Source of the DNA: an uncultured Bacteroides sp.
Lineage (GTDB): Bacteria > Bacteroidota > Bacteroidia > Bacteroidales > Bacteroidaceae
Length of the DNA stretch: 64,000 nucleotides
Assembly (NCBI GenBank): GCA_944322345.1
Contig: CALUOO010000009.1
Location: forward strand, 62,001-126,000
Direction: 5' to 3'
Shown here in pieces: positions 34,317 through 41,653 of the stretch. The translations under genes and the position numbers were made by a program. Position 1 is the stretch's first letter, and every line of letters begins with the position of its first letter. Under the pieces are notes generated by a model. The model was not told the DNA's origin, made no database searches, and worked only from the letters and a program-made list of their open reading frames with translations.

Positions 34317-34769
34317 TTAGCTCTCCTTTTCAGGTTCATACATGAAAACGTCCAAAATCGTAGTCTCTGCTACAGATATTATTCGATAGTCTGCCAGCGT
34401 TCCCTTCATTCCTTCGTCCAACCTCTTCACTGCTTCTCTCAGGTCTGTAGCCTCTACCAGCATGTTGCTGTATTTCTTTTTTTCTGCTCCCGACTTTTCA
34501 TCCAGTGTCACAAAGGCTACACGCACTTTATACCATTTGTCATCTTTCAACTCGTTGCTTTGGAATATCTCGGCATAGTTGCATTTCTTCACCGCCTTCA
34601 CATCATACTCACACCCTTCTTTCAGGAACGGCTGCACCATCTCCGTCACCCGTGCTTCTGCTTCCGTGAAGCTGAGCGCATCACACAGATAGTTCTCAGT
34701 TATCTTTTTCTCTGTCCCGTTCTCCTGTGTCTTCTCGTAGCTTACACAGCATTCAAACCATTTATTCAT
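34317..34769 (-). CDS. DUF4494 family protein
   Basis: 150 residues: MNKWFECCVSYEKTQENGTE, YLCDALSFTEAEARVTEMVQ, WYKVRVAFVTLDEKSGAEKK, then GMKGTLADYRIISVAETTIL. These are the conserved blocks of DUF4494, a family frequent in Bacteroidetes phages including crAss-like ones; function unknown. It sits in the early replication/recombination operon. Confidence 0.85.
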   Translation of the reverse strand: MNKWFECCVSYEKTQENGTEKKITENYLCDALSFTEAEARVTEMVQPFLKEGCEYDVKAVKKCNYAEIFQSNELKDDKWYKVRVAFVTLDEKSGAEKKKYSNMLVEATDLREAVKRLDEGMKGTLADYRIISVAETTILDVFMYEPEKES

Positions 34770-34790
34770 ATCTTCTGTATTTTTTATAGG

Positions 34791-35024
34791 TTAATAACTC
34801 TTGAATTTCACCGGTTCCCTGTCCGGACGTAGATGTGCCATGCAGGCACTCCTGAAATAGCAGAAATTCGCTCCTTCTCCTTTGTCGAATATGCATCCGT
34901 GACACATCGTAATGCAGCGGTTGTCCACCTTAGCCCGTACCACCCGTATCTTAACTCCTTCTCCTTCTACGTTGCTGCCCACTTTCGTCTCTCGCAGCTT
35001 GCTCAATAGATCATTTCCTTCCAT
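34791..35024 (-). CDS. Small Cys-motif protein
   Basis: 77 residues from MEGNDLLSKLRETKVG. Later CITMCHGCIF and CYFRSACMAH give five Cys in CxxxCxxC...CxxxxxC spacing, consistent with a zinc ribbon. The start is 4 bp after the candidate SSB gene; an upstream in-frame ATG would overlap it by about 40 bp. Function unknown. Confidence 0.6.
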   Translation of the reverse strand: MEGNDLLSKLRETKVGSNVEGEGVKIRVVRAKVDNRCITMCHGCIFDKGEGANFCYFRSACMAHLRPDREPVKFKSY

Positions 35025-35028
35025 ATGC

Positions 35029-35421
35029 TCAGAATGGTAGGTCGTCGTTGTTCTCAACGTCGGCAACAGTTGTACTCAACATGCTTGTTCTGTTCACCTG
35101 TTCCATCGGCTTCATGTTTCCCAGAAAAGGCTTTGCCTTCAGCTCTTCTTCTGTCATGGTCTCACGGAATTGTTTCGACAGCGATTGCTTCACTGCATGG
35201 CTGTTCCCGTATTGGTCAAGTCCCGATTCGCTTTGGTTTTCATACAGGTTCAATCCCAGATAGGCGCCTTTGGCACGTCCCGTCTGTTCGTCCACGCTTA
35301 TGTAGATGTCATTCTCTTCTACCTGGATCACTACACACACCTTCGCTCCGCTCTTTCCGTTGATGGTTATCACGCCAGTGTGCTCCAGCCTCATCAGATT
35401 AATTTTCCCTGTCAGATTCAT
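35029..35421 (-). CDS. Candidate single-stranded DNA-binding protein with DDLPF tail
   Basis: 130 residues. The first 60 are beta-rich and OB-fold-like (GVITINGKSGAKVCVVIQVE). The last residues are NNDDLPF, very like the acidic DDDIPF tip with which SSB recruits repair and replication enzymes. It does not match canonical SSB in the body, so it may be a divergent or analogous protein. Its neighbours (NinG, DUF4494, putative initiator) are recombination/replication genes. ATGA overlap with the HTH gene. Confidence 0.55.
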   Translation of the reverse strand: MNLTGKINLMRLEHTGVITINGKSGAKVCVVIQVEENDIYISVDEQTGRAKGAYLGLNLYENQSESGLDQYGNSHAVKQSLSKQFRETMTEEELKAKPFLGNMKPMEQVNRTSMLSTTVADVENNDDLPF

Positions 35422-35615
35422 TTCTCAGCCCTCCACAGTTTTAATATTTCACTCCCTAAGTAGAACTTACGTTCTGTCATTCTCCTGAATCCACATTTTA
35501 TTTTCTTTGCCTCCGTATATCTCCGAAGGGTGTTTCTGTGGATTCCTAATGCGCTGCAGGTTTCAGTCACCGAATACCTGCCTGTCATACTTACTTGCGG
35601 TTCAATTGGTGTCAT
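35418..35615 (-). CDS. Small helix-turn-helix protein (MerR/excisionase-like)
   Basis: 65 residues: SVTETCSALGIHRNTLRRYT with a following basic wing KKIKCGFRRMTERKFYLGSE is an HTH_17-type domain as in excisionases and plasmid regulators. It starts the cluster that leads into the replication genes. It could be an excisionase, though it lies far from int, or an early regulator. Confidence 0.75.
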   Translation of the reverse strand: MTPIEPQVSMTGRYSVTETCSALGIHRNTLRRYTEAKKIKCGFRRMTERKFYLGSEILKLWRAEK

Positions 35616-35735
35616 TGTATCGATTATTTTATGGTGAATACTCGTTCCCGTTCCGGTAAACTCACCCGGCGTGAAAGGCTGCTCTTTACGGGATTCTTCT
35701 TAACTTTGGGGTGTCAAATCAAAAAATTAAGAAGT

Positions 35736-36170
35736 ATGTCTATCGAAAAAATCAAACAGGCTGTAGCTCTGAACGAACATCTATTTTCTCGGATGAAGGA
35801 GAAACAAGAATCATGGTTTCGCCATCTTTCCATCCTGCTTTCCACTCTTCTTGGTATAATAGTCTCCCTTGCAGATAAAACAGGTGATAACCCAGCACAT
35901 CACTTCTGCATGGCATTCGGAGTCTCGTCACTATGCATTGCGCTCCTTTTGTCATTGATTCTTCTATTTTACAAATCAACTTGGCTTTCCAATAAGGAAT
36001 TTGCCACGTACCGGGAGCAACTAAAAAAAGTTGACATGCGTAGCGACTCTTCGGAGATAGTATACTATTCAACATCTCTACCTTCCTTTCTCGTTTTCGT
36101 CGAAGCGCTCGATTATCTTTCCATAGCCTCAGCCTTTGTAGCATTTGCTGTATCATTTTGGGTGGAATAA
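35736..36170 (+). CDS. Two-helix membrane protein read against the early operon
   Basis: 144 residues from MSIEKIKQAVALNEHLFSRM. A soluble N-terminus, two hydrophobic helices (LSILLSTLLGIIVSLAD; FGVSSLCIALLLSLILLFY) and a third near the end (YLSIASAFVAFAVSFWVE). An exact TAACTTTG box (35701-35708) stands 28 bp before the ATG. The opposite frame is also open but lacks protein-like character. A separately promoted membrane gene inside an early operon of opposite direction is typical of lysogenic-conversion genes such as superinfection exclusion; that role is inferred. Confidence 0.7.
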   Translation: MSIEKIKQAVALNEHLFSRMKEKQESWFRHLSILLSTLLGIIVSLADKTGDNPAHHFCMAFGVSSLCIALLLSLILLFYKSTWLSNKEFATYREQLKKVDMRSDSSEIVYYSTSLPSFLVFVEALDYLSIASAFVAFAVSFWVE

Positions 36171-36186
36171 GATTTCTTTTATTCAC

Positions 36187-37056
36187 TCACTTTACAACGT
36201 CCTCCAGCCTCCTAAGCAGCGACTTAGTGTCATCCACTATTTCTCTCAACTTCCCCTTATCATCTGCTTCTGTAGTCTCGTCTTTTGCAACACTTGCATG
36301 CATTGCCTCTATCATCACTGTATTATTGTCCAACACATTCAATATCGAGCTAACCACTATCCGTTTCCTGTTCTCAAATAGTTTTCCGCAATCCTGCTGC
36401 TCAATCCCAAATTTCACTTTTATCACATTGATAATCGCCTTGTATTGCCTTTCGTATACAGTGCCCTTATACGTATCTTCCACTTTCTTCTCAAACTCCT
36501 CTATGCTTCCACGAAAGCATCCACAGGTAATTTCTACAGTTCCATTACTGGTCATGTATGCATGTGTGTGCCTATTAACTGAGCCGAAACAGTCAAAACC
36601 GCAGTGTTGATTATTGTTTTCTACCTTAGCATCGCCGTGCACCCAAGCATCGCCGTACACCCAAGCATCGCCGAACACCCTAGCATTGCCGTACACCCAA
36701 GCATTGCCGTACACCTGAGCATCGCCGAACACCCTAGCATCGCCGTACACCCTAGCATCGCCGTACACCCATGCATTGCCGTACACCCTAGCATCGCCGT
36801 ACACCCATGCATTGCCGTACACCCATGCATTGCCGTACACCTGAGCATTGCCGTACACCTGAGCATCGCCGTGCACCCATGCATTGCCGTACACCCAAGC
36901 ATTTCCATATTGAGATAAGTTCTTTTCATCTTCTATGAATCCGCCCTTATCTCCTCTCTTAACATCCCCAAAGCTTTCCAAACTCCTAATACGATAGAGC
37001 TTTCTTCCTGATATTTCTTTACAATCAGTTTTTATTAATTCATATTTCTTTTCCAT
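36187..37056 (-). CDS. Left-handed beta-helix protein with 16 hexapeptide repeats (YdcK-like)
   Basis: 289 residues. A short N-terminal domain (YELIKTDCKEISGRKLYRIR) is followed by 16 perfect-length hexapeptides at about residues 49-144, of the type V-Y/H/F-G-N/D-A-W/R/Q/K, which build a left-handed parallel beta-helix of about five coils. The C-terminal 145 residues contain CGCFRGSIEEF and a Cys/charged region. The build resembles E. coli YdcK and related proteins of unknown function; transferase activity is not supported by a catalytic His in the repeats. It is in the first early genes after the rightmost promoter. It ends 16 bp from a convergent gene. Confidence 0.75.
   Translation of the reverse strand: MEKKYELIKTDCKEISGRKLYRIRSLESFGDVKRGDKGGFIEDEKNLSQYGNAWVYGNAWVHGDAQVYGNAQVYGNAWVYGNAWVYGDARVYGNAWVYGDARVYGDARVFGDAQVYGNAWVYGNARVFGDAWVYGDAWVHGDAKVENNNQHCGFDCFGSVNRHTHAYMTSNGTVEITCGCFRGSIEEFEKKVEDTYKGTVYERQYKAIINVIKVKFGIEQQDCGKLFENRKRIVVSSILNVLDNNTVMIEAMHASVAKDETTEADDKGKLREIVDDTKSLLRRLEDVVK
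36631..36918 (-). repeat. 18-bp tandem repeat tract inside the beta-helix gene
   Basis: Sixteen 18-bp units of the plus-strand form GCCGTACACCCAAGCATC or near variants, encoding one hexapeptide each. Every step is in frame, so unit gain or loss would keep the reading frame. Not CRISPR: no spacers. Confidence 0.9.
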
Positions 37057-37076
37057 ACTCTTCCCTTTCTTTCATT

Positions 37077-37277
37077 CTAGTTCAATCTCGTTACCTCGCA
37101 TTCGTCAATCATCCCGGCCTCAGATAGCTTAATATCTATTCCTTCCTTTTTCAGCCTGTTTTTGGCTGTCTTTACAGCACTCAATTTGAAATCTCTACTT
37201 TTGATTCTCATTGTCTCACCGATCTTCATTCTACGGAGAGTTTCTGTTAATGATTTTTTAACAACAAAACTTTGCAT
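37077..37277 (-). CDS. First early protein, function unknown
   Basis: 66 residues, basic: MQSFVVKKSLTETLRRMKIG, then RIKSRDFKLSAVKTAKNRLK, ending DECEVTRLN. The helix-rich, Arg/Lys-heavy nature suggests nucleic-acid binding. It is the first gene of the leftward transcript from the promoter at 37523-37556, behind a structured 240-nt leader, a slot often used for antirepressor- or antiterminator-like functions. No family recognised. Confidence 0.6.
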   Translation of the reverse strand: MQSFVVKKSLTETLRRMKIGETMRIKSRDFKLSAVKTAKNRLKKEGIDIKLSEAGMIDECEVTRLN

Positions 37278-37299
37278 ATCATTCTGTATCTAAAACACA

Positions 37300-37349
37300 A
37301 TCCCCCGCACCTTCCTGCTGATGTGGTGTTGCAGGTCAGTACGGGGGAT
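37300..37349 (-). promoter_or_regulatory. Structured leader RNA hairpin before the first early gene
   Basis: ATCCCCCG (37300-37307) pairs perfectly with CGGGGGAT (37342-37349), and an inner CCTGC/GCAGG stem (37314-37318 with 37331-37335) continues it. It lies 22 nt before the 37277 start codon in the leader of the leftward transcript. It is not followed by a T-run on either strand, so translation control or an antitermination-type element fits better than a terminator. Confidence 0.6.
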
Positions 37350-37522
37350 ACTCACTAGGTTTACTTTATGTCAATTAGAAATCAGAAACACCACTAACCA
37401 ATTTCCACTGTCAATACTTTGAGAAATGGAAAAGCTGTACTATATTTGTTGCGTTGTGTGTATGTTGTATGGCAAATAGTCATACAGCCCTTCCTTTTCG
37501 TAAGGCAGTTTTGCTTTACTGG

Positions 37523-37578
37523 TACAAAGATGAATAGAATATATTCTAATTCAAACTTTTACATAGAATATATTCTAT
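37523..37578. promoter_or_regulatory. Divergent lysis/lysogeny promoter region with two operators
   Basis: Two copies of the perfect palindrome TAGAATATATTCTA at 37535-37548 and 37564-37577 (29 bp apart). Leftward promoter: TTTG (37556-37553) and CATCTTTG (37530-37523) on minus with a 19-nt spacer that contains the first operator. The second operator lies in the same relation to a weaker rightward TAGTTTAG box (37577-37584) before the repressor gene. Repressor bound at both would shut off the early genes and limit its own synthesis. Confidence 0.8.
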
Positions 37579-37607
37579 AGTTTAGCAATTATTAACATTA
37601 TAGGACT

Positions 37608-38003
37608 ATGGAAATTAAAGAACGTATTCAGGAATACCTTAAAAATAAAGGTGTTACAATAGCAGAGGTTGAGCGTATGCTTAAATGGGGGAATGGTTCT
37701 TTTAGTAAGCCTAAAAGCGTGTCTGCGGATAGAGCAAGAGAATTTCTTCTATTATTTGATGACCTATCCGCAGAATGGCTGATGCGCGGTGAAGGAGAAA
37801 TGTTTAAATCCTCATCGCAAAAGATTGGCAATATTTCTCATAGTTCTGCAGTAGTAAATAATGGTAATGGTAATAGTATCGCTAATAATGATTTATCCAA
37901 AATGATAGAACTTCAGCAAGAGTATATCTCTATGCTCAAAAAGAAAGATGAACAGATAGACAGATTAACCATCGTTATAGAAAAAATGACAAACAGACTA
38001 TAA
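37608..38003 (+). CDS. Prophage repressor (HTH with coiled-coil tail)
   Basis: 131 residues. The N-terminal 60 form a lambda-repressor-like HTH (KERIQEYLKNKGVTIAEVER, SKPKSVSADRAREFLLLFDD, then LSAEWLMRGEGEMF, a typical Bacteroides phage CI ending), a Ser/Asn-rich linker follows, and a C-terminal coiled coil (LQQEYISMLKKKDEQIDRLT) probably dimerises it. There is no S24/LexA-like autocleavage domain, so induction would need an antirepressor or another route. Two palindromic operators stand just upstream. The exonuclease operon begins 11 bp after its stop, so both are likely on the same transcript. Confidence 0.8.
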   Translation: MEIKERIQEYLKNKGVTIAEVERMLKWGNGSFSKPKSVSADRAREFLLLFDDLSAEWLMRGEGEMFKSSSQKIGNISHSSAVVNNGNGNSIANNDLSKMIELQQEYISMLKKKDEQIDRLTIVIEKMTNRL

Positions 38004-38014
38004 ACTTATCCATT

Positions 38015-38773
38015 ATGAGTAACAGTGAACAAAATAATGATTCTGTCATTCAAAAAAATGGTAGAATTTATATGAAACTTTCTGATGGTAGATATTGGTG
38101 TCCCAGTCGGCAGTTTAGAGACGGAAGCCCAACAAGAAGAACATTAAAAAACACCGAAATTAATTCTCAGACAAGTTCACGCCAATCTAACTTTTTCCCA
38201 AAACAGTTAACTTTTAATGCTGTCGATTTTGAAACAGCTACCACAGATCGTTTTATTTGTCAGGTAGGCATTGTTTCTGTTAAAGATGGGGTAATTGTTG
38301 AAAAAGTATCTATGCTTATTCAACCTCCCGGAAATCGGTACGATACAAATACGATAATGGTTCACCATATTACCCCTAAAGATACTGAAAACTCTATGAC
38401 TTTTAAAGAGGCTTGGTGTGACTTGAAAAAATATTTTCAGAATACACTTGTTGTTGCTCATAATTCCGCTTTTGATGAAGATGTATTACGTAAAAATCTG
38501 AAATATTATGGTATTCTCGATTCTGAAATTTCCCCTTTCCTGTGTACATGTCAACTGTATAAACATCTTGCATATTCCAAAGGTATAGACATCAAAGCTG
38601 GTCTCAAGGATTTATGTTTGGCATTCAATCTTTCATACGACAATCATCACGATGCCTTATTTGATTCCGATTGTTGTGCTAATTTTTATCTTAACTATGT
38701 AAATGGGATTGAACCGGATTATAGCCTCATCGAAAAAAATGAAACTATACATCCACAGCAAGAAGAAAGGTGA
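38015..38773 (+). CDS. DEDDh (DnaQ-like) 3'-5' exonuclease, cargo operon gene 1
   Basis: 252 residues. An N-terminal domain of about 60 (NGRIYMKLSDGRYWCPSRQF) of unknown kind, then DnaQ fold: Asp71-Glu73 in AVDFETAT, Asp154 in VVAHNSAFDED, His212 and Asp217 in HHDALFDSD, i.e. all DEDDh residues are present. Such enzymes degrade or proofread DNA or RNA 3' ends. It lies 11 bp after the repressor stop in an AT-rich four-gene unit. Expected in lysogens. Confidence 0.85.
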   Translation: MSNSEQNNDSVIQKNGRIYMKLSDGRYWCPSRQFRDGSPTRRTLKNTEINSQTSSRQSNFFPKQLTFNAVDFETATTDRFICQVGIVSVKDGVIVEKVSMLIQPPGNRYDTNTIMVHHITPKDTENSMTFKEAWCDLKKYFQNTLVVAHNSAFDEDVLRKNLKYYGILDSEISPFLCTCQLYKHLAYSKGIDIKAGLKDLCLAFNLSYDNHHDALFDSDCCANFYLNYVNGIEPDYSLIEKNETIHPQQEER

Positions 38774-38815
38774 ACAGATAGATAAGTTATTGTAGATAAT
38801 TTCAGAAAAGTAGAT

Positions 38816-39700
38816 ATGAAGAATGCCAACTTTGTTGCTATAGATTTTGAAACTGCCACTAAAAGTAGATTTGCATGCCAACTTGGTATCATAATAGTAA
38901 ATTCCGGTCTAATAAAGGACAGGTTATCTTTTCTTATACAGCCTCCGCTTAATAAATATGACGATGATTTAATAGATATTCATCACATCACCCCCGATAT
39001 AACTGCTAATGCTCCTACTTTTGATATAGTATGGAAAGAGATAAAACAATATTTTGACTGTAATTTTATTGTTGGCCACAATGTAGGGTTCGATATAAAT
39101 GTCCTTTACAAGAACTTGGATTTTTATAACATTGAACGTCCTGTTCTTATGGGTACTTCTTGTACTTACGAATTAACCTCCCTTCCTTTGGATGAAGCTT
39201 GCGAAATATACAATATACCACTCCCTAATCACCACGATGGAACATGTGACGCTGAAGCTTGTGCTTTGTTGTTTCTTAAATATCTGAATCGTGAACTCAA
39301 TATCCCTTATCAAAATCAAAAGTATTCTCCGAGTAAGCATATTAACTCTACACAACATAAAATTCTATTAGAAGGTTATTCTCAAAACGATCCGCTCGGC
39401 CAACTTACCGATGACTCCATCAACTCATTGGGAGCTATACCGGATTTTCAAGGCAAAAGGTTCTTGATAACCGGAGCTACCATATTCAATAGAGATAAAG
39501 CATATTCAATTATCAAAGCACTCGGTGGAAAGAAATCTTCTACAATAAATAAGTCTTTAAACTATGTAATAGTAGGTGTCGAAGCAGGACCTAAAAAAAT
39601 GGAAATTATAAATCATTTGAATCAGAATGGCTGCTCTATAGAAATTATATCAGATTCTTCGTTTATAGATATATTGAGAAAGCATAAAATATTAAAATAA
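38816..39700 (+). CDS. DEDDh exonuclease fused to a BRCT domain, cargo operon gene 2
   Basis: 294 residues. Exonuclease domain residues 1-165: Asp10-Glu12 (AIDFETAT), Asp93 (VGHNVGFDINVL), His140 and Asp145 (HHDGTCDAEA). A linker follows, then BRCT at about 210-294 (FQGKRFLITGATIF, ALGGKKSSTINKSLNYVIVG, ends ISDSSFIDILRKH). BRCT domains bind DNA ends or phosphopeptides. The exonuclease half is a close paralogue in pattern of gene 1, which suggests an ancient duplication. It is 1 bp from gene 3. Both nuclease and end-binding domains are intact by motif. Confidence 0.85.
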   Translation: MKNANFVAIDFETATKSRFACQLGIIIVNSGLIKDRLSFLIQPPLNKYDDDLIDIHHITPDITANAPTFDIVWKEIKQYFDCNFIVGHNVGFDINVLYKNLDFYNIERPVLMGTSCTYELTSLPLDEACEIYNIPLPNHHDGTCDAEACALLFLKYLNRELNIPYQNQKYSPSKHINSTQHKILLEGYSQNDPLGQLTDDSINSLGAIPDFQGKRFLITGATIFNRDKAYSIIKALGGKKSSTINKSLNYVIVGVEAGPKKMEIINHLNQNGCSIEIISDSSFIDILRKHKILK

Positions 39701-39701
39701 C

Positions 39702-40472
39702 ATGAATGTAAGTAATGATTTATTTGGCAATATCTCTTATCCTTTTGAAGGAGTAAGGGTGTATCTATCAGGAAAATTCACACAACCTAAAGAACTAATA
39801 TCTGATAGACTTTATGATTCAGGAGCCATTGTCAAGTCTGTAGGGCCTGTTAGTTCTACTAATTATCTCGGTCTTTCAAAAGATACGTGTGTTGTTATTG
39901 CTGGGGGTGAACTTTCAGAACAAGAACTTTTAAAACTTGACACATTACGTCACGATGGCTTTTATATACCTGTCATTTCCGAAAATGAGATGAATGAGAT
40001 TATTAATGGTAATATAAAACGTGAATTTCCTGCTCCTATCAAAAATGTAGATATTACGTACGACTTTATATTCAATAGCCGTACTCCAATGATTCAACAT
40101 TTCAATTTTTACGGATACACCCATTCACTAGGACAAAAAGAACTTTTTGTTCACGATTTAAAAGGTAATAAAGATTGCTTATTGCAAAGTCTCGGTAATA
40201 TTGGTGCTTACTCCAATTTCGAATTTGACCCAAAGTCGATAGACTATTGCTGGCTTAAGAATGAAACCATCAATAAACTTAAAAAAGGAGAGAAAGACGA
40301 ATTTATTCAAATCATAACTGAAAAGTATAATTCTTCTGCTGCAAATAAATTTACATATAAGTTTATCATTGAATCCGAAGCTGTTTTTTGGATGCTATTC
40401 CGAGCAAAAGAGATTGGTGATAATGTATCACTTTATTATCTGAATAAGTATCTTCAGAGCATCTATGAATGA
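39702..40472 (+). CDS. BRCT protein with unknown C-terminal domain, cargo operon gene 3
   Basis: 256 residues. N-terminal BRCT-like domain (FEGVRVYLSGKFTQPKELIS, SGAIVKSVGP, then STNYLGLSKDTCVVIAGGEL), about residues 15-110. The remaining 140 residues (from ITYDFIFNSRTPMIQHFNFY) are not recognised. It follows gene 2 with one base between, so the two products are likely made together, perhaps pairing through their BRCT domains. Confidence 0.75.
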   Translation: MNVSNDLFGNISYPFEGVRVYLSGKFTQPKELISDRLYDSGAIVKSVGPVSSTNYLGLSKDTCVVIAGGELSEQELLKLDTLRHDGFYIPVISENEMNEIINGNIKREFPAPIKNVDITYDFIFNSRTPMIQHFNFYGYTHSLGQKELFVHDLKGNKDCLLQSLGNIGAYSNFEFDPKSIDYCWLKNETINKLKKGEKDEFIQIITEKYNSSAANKFTYKFIIESEAVFWMLFRAKEIGDNVSLYYLNKYLQSIYE

Positions 40473-40514
40473 TATAGATCAGCCCATATCTGAAGATTCA
40501 AGAGTTTATTGAAA

Positions 40515-41042
40515 ATGGGATCGGGAACTGATAAGAACAAAAATAGACAGTTAATATTAAACAGCACTGTAGGTACTGCACTGTCTATTATTATAGGTAA
40601 AATCCTTGAAAAGACATTTAATATTGATTTTTCCTATCATATACATCGAATAAATGATTGGATTGTATCATTCATGAATATGGATATAAAAATATGGCAT
40701 GTTATTGTTTCTGTTTTAGCCCTAATCCTATTATATATCATTTCCCAACTTTTTTATAAAAAGATGAAGAAAGAGGAGTATTTATCACACTCCAAAATAA
40801 TGTATCGAGATGTCCTTTGGTCATGGGAATGGAAACTTAGATTCAGGCATTTTAAGTTTGAATGGCATATCTACAACGTCATACCTCTTTGCCCCAAAGA
40901 CGGAACTCCATTGACCTACAATGCATGTTGCCCAATGTGCTATTCTACGTTTATAATTCTTCCAGAATATATAAACGATGTTGTGCTATTGGTTTACAGC
41001 CAACTTAGTAATAAATATCCATCTTTTCGACAATCTCCGTGA
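40515..41042 (+). CDS. Membrane protein with zinc-ribbon tail, cargo operon gene 4
   Basis: 175 residues from MGSGTDKNKNRQLILNS. One weakly hydrophobic N-terminal segment (VGTALSIIIGKILEKTF) and one strong membrane helix (VIVSVLALILLYIISQLFY), then a soluble domain with CPKDGTPLTYNACCPMC, a zinc-ribbon. Start: an ATG at 40515 is preferred to an in-frame TTG two codons earlier. It is 42 bp after gene 3 and the last plus-strand gene before attR. A membrane effector in an operon of nucleases would fit an immunity or exclusion role; this is inference. Confidence 0.75.
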   Translation: MGSGTDKNKNRQLILNSTVGTALSIIIGKILEKTFNIDFSYHIHRINDWIVSFMNMDIKIWHVIVSVLALILLYIISQLFYKKMKKEEYLSHSKIMYRDVLWSWEWKLRFRHFKFEWHIYNVIPLCPKDGTPLTYNACCPMCYSTFIILPEYINDVVLLVYSQLSNKYPSFRQSP

Positions 41043-41193
41043 GCAGTTCACATATTCTCGCCAAAATAGCCCATGTTATTATGAACAATATACAAACAAA
41101 AAAGTCTATACGCATTTTATCTATGTTTTTACAAAAATGTAAAATTAGTCAATCTGAAAATAGGGAGAAAAAGACACTCTTCTCAAAGCTGGC

Positions 41194-41394
41194 TCAATAT
41201 CTGGCATTATCGCATCCATTGCCAGTATTGCGAGTCTCTTTCTTTGACATAGCCTCATTTGGCAATTTACCATGTTTAATATAGTCATAGATTATGCATA
41301 CATTCTTATTAAATGAATTAGCCTGCATTGCATTAGATGCAATCAATTGCACGGACATCTTTGCCGCCTCTAAACGTATTTCTTCATCTGTCAT
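41194..41394 (-). CDS. Small protein beside attR
   Basis: 66 residues from MTDEEIRLEAAKMSVQLIAS, with IIYDYIKHGKLPNE after it and a basic, Asn-rich C-terminus. A longer frame reaches 41544 but its extra part is hydrophobic and low-complexity. It is read leftwards on its own between the cargo operon and the arm sites. Function unknown; it could be a recombination accessory because of its place next to attR. Confidence 0.5.
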   Translation of the reverse strand: MTDEEIRLEAAKMSVQLIASNAMQANSFNKNVCIIYDYIKHGKLPNEAMSKKETRNTGNGCDNARY

Positions 41395-41559
41395 AGCTGA
41401 ATAATCTGTTATTTCAGTATACAAGAAAATAAATGTCAGACAATTCTTAAAAAATAAAGGAAATGAAAATAGATATAATTCTATGTCCTGAAATATCAGC
41501 AAGATTTTTTTTCGATAGTTCTTGAAGCTTAGGTCACTTTTCAAAACTTCTGAAAAAAT

Positions 41560-41596
41560 ACCTGCAAGTAGAAAAATACCTGCAAGTCACCTGCAA
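41560..41596 (+). repeat. Candidate integrase arm-type sites, right end
   Basis: Three ACCTGCAA copies at 41560-41567, 41578-41585 and 41589-41596 (steps of 18 and 11 bp), the same octamer and the same 11-bp step as at 1725-1743. They lie 58-94 bp inside the attR core. Confidence 0.65.
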
Positions 41597-41653
41597 ATAA
41601 ATTTAGAAACAAATATAATTATTTTATAATAAGCATATTACGAAGGTTTAAAA

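Noticed and set aside
35752-36186. Minus-strand 144-aa frame opposite the membrane protein gene
   Set aside because: It is basic and low in order; the plus-strand frame has clear membrane helices and a promoter box.
36631-36918. CRISPR array
   Set aside because: Direct tandem units of 18 bp without spacers, inside a coding sequence.
36604-36929. Long plus and minus frames over the 18-bp repeat (including alternating Ser-Ile-Ala-Val-His-Pro and Ala-Met-Leu-Gly-Cys-Thr patterns)
   Set aside because: They are shadow frames of the hexapeptide repeats, which give a coherent beta-helix protein in one frame only.
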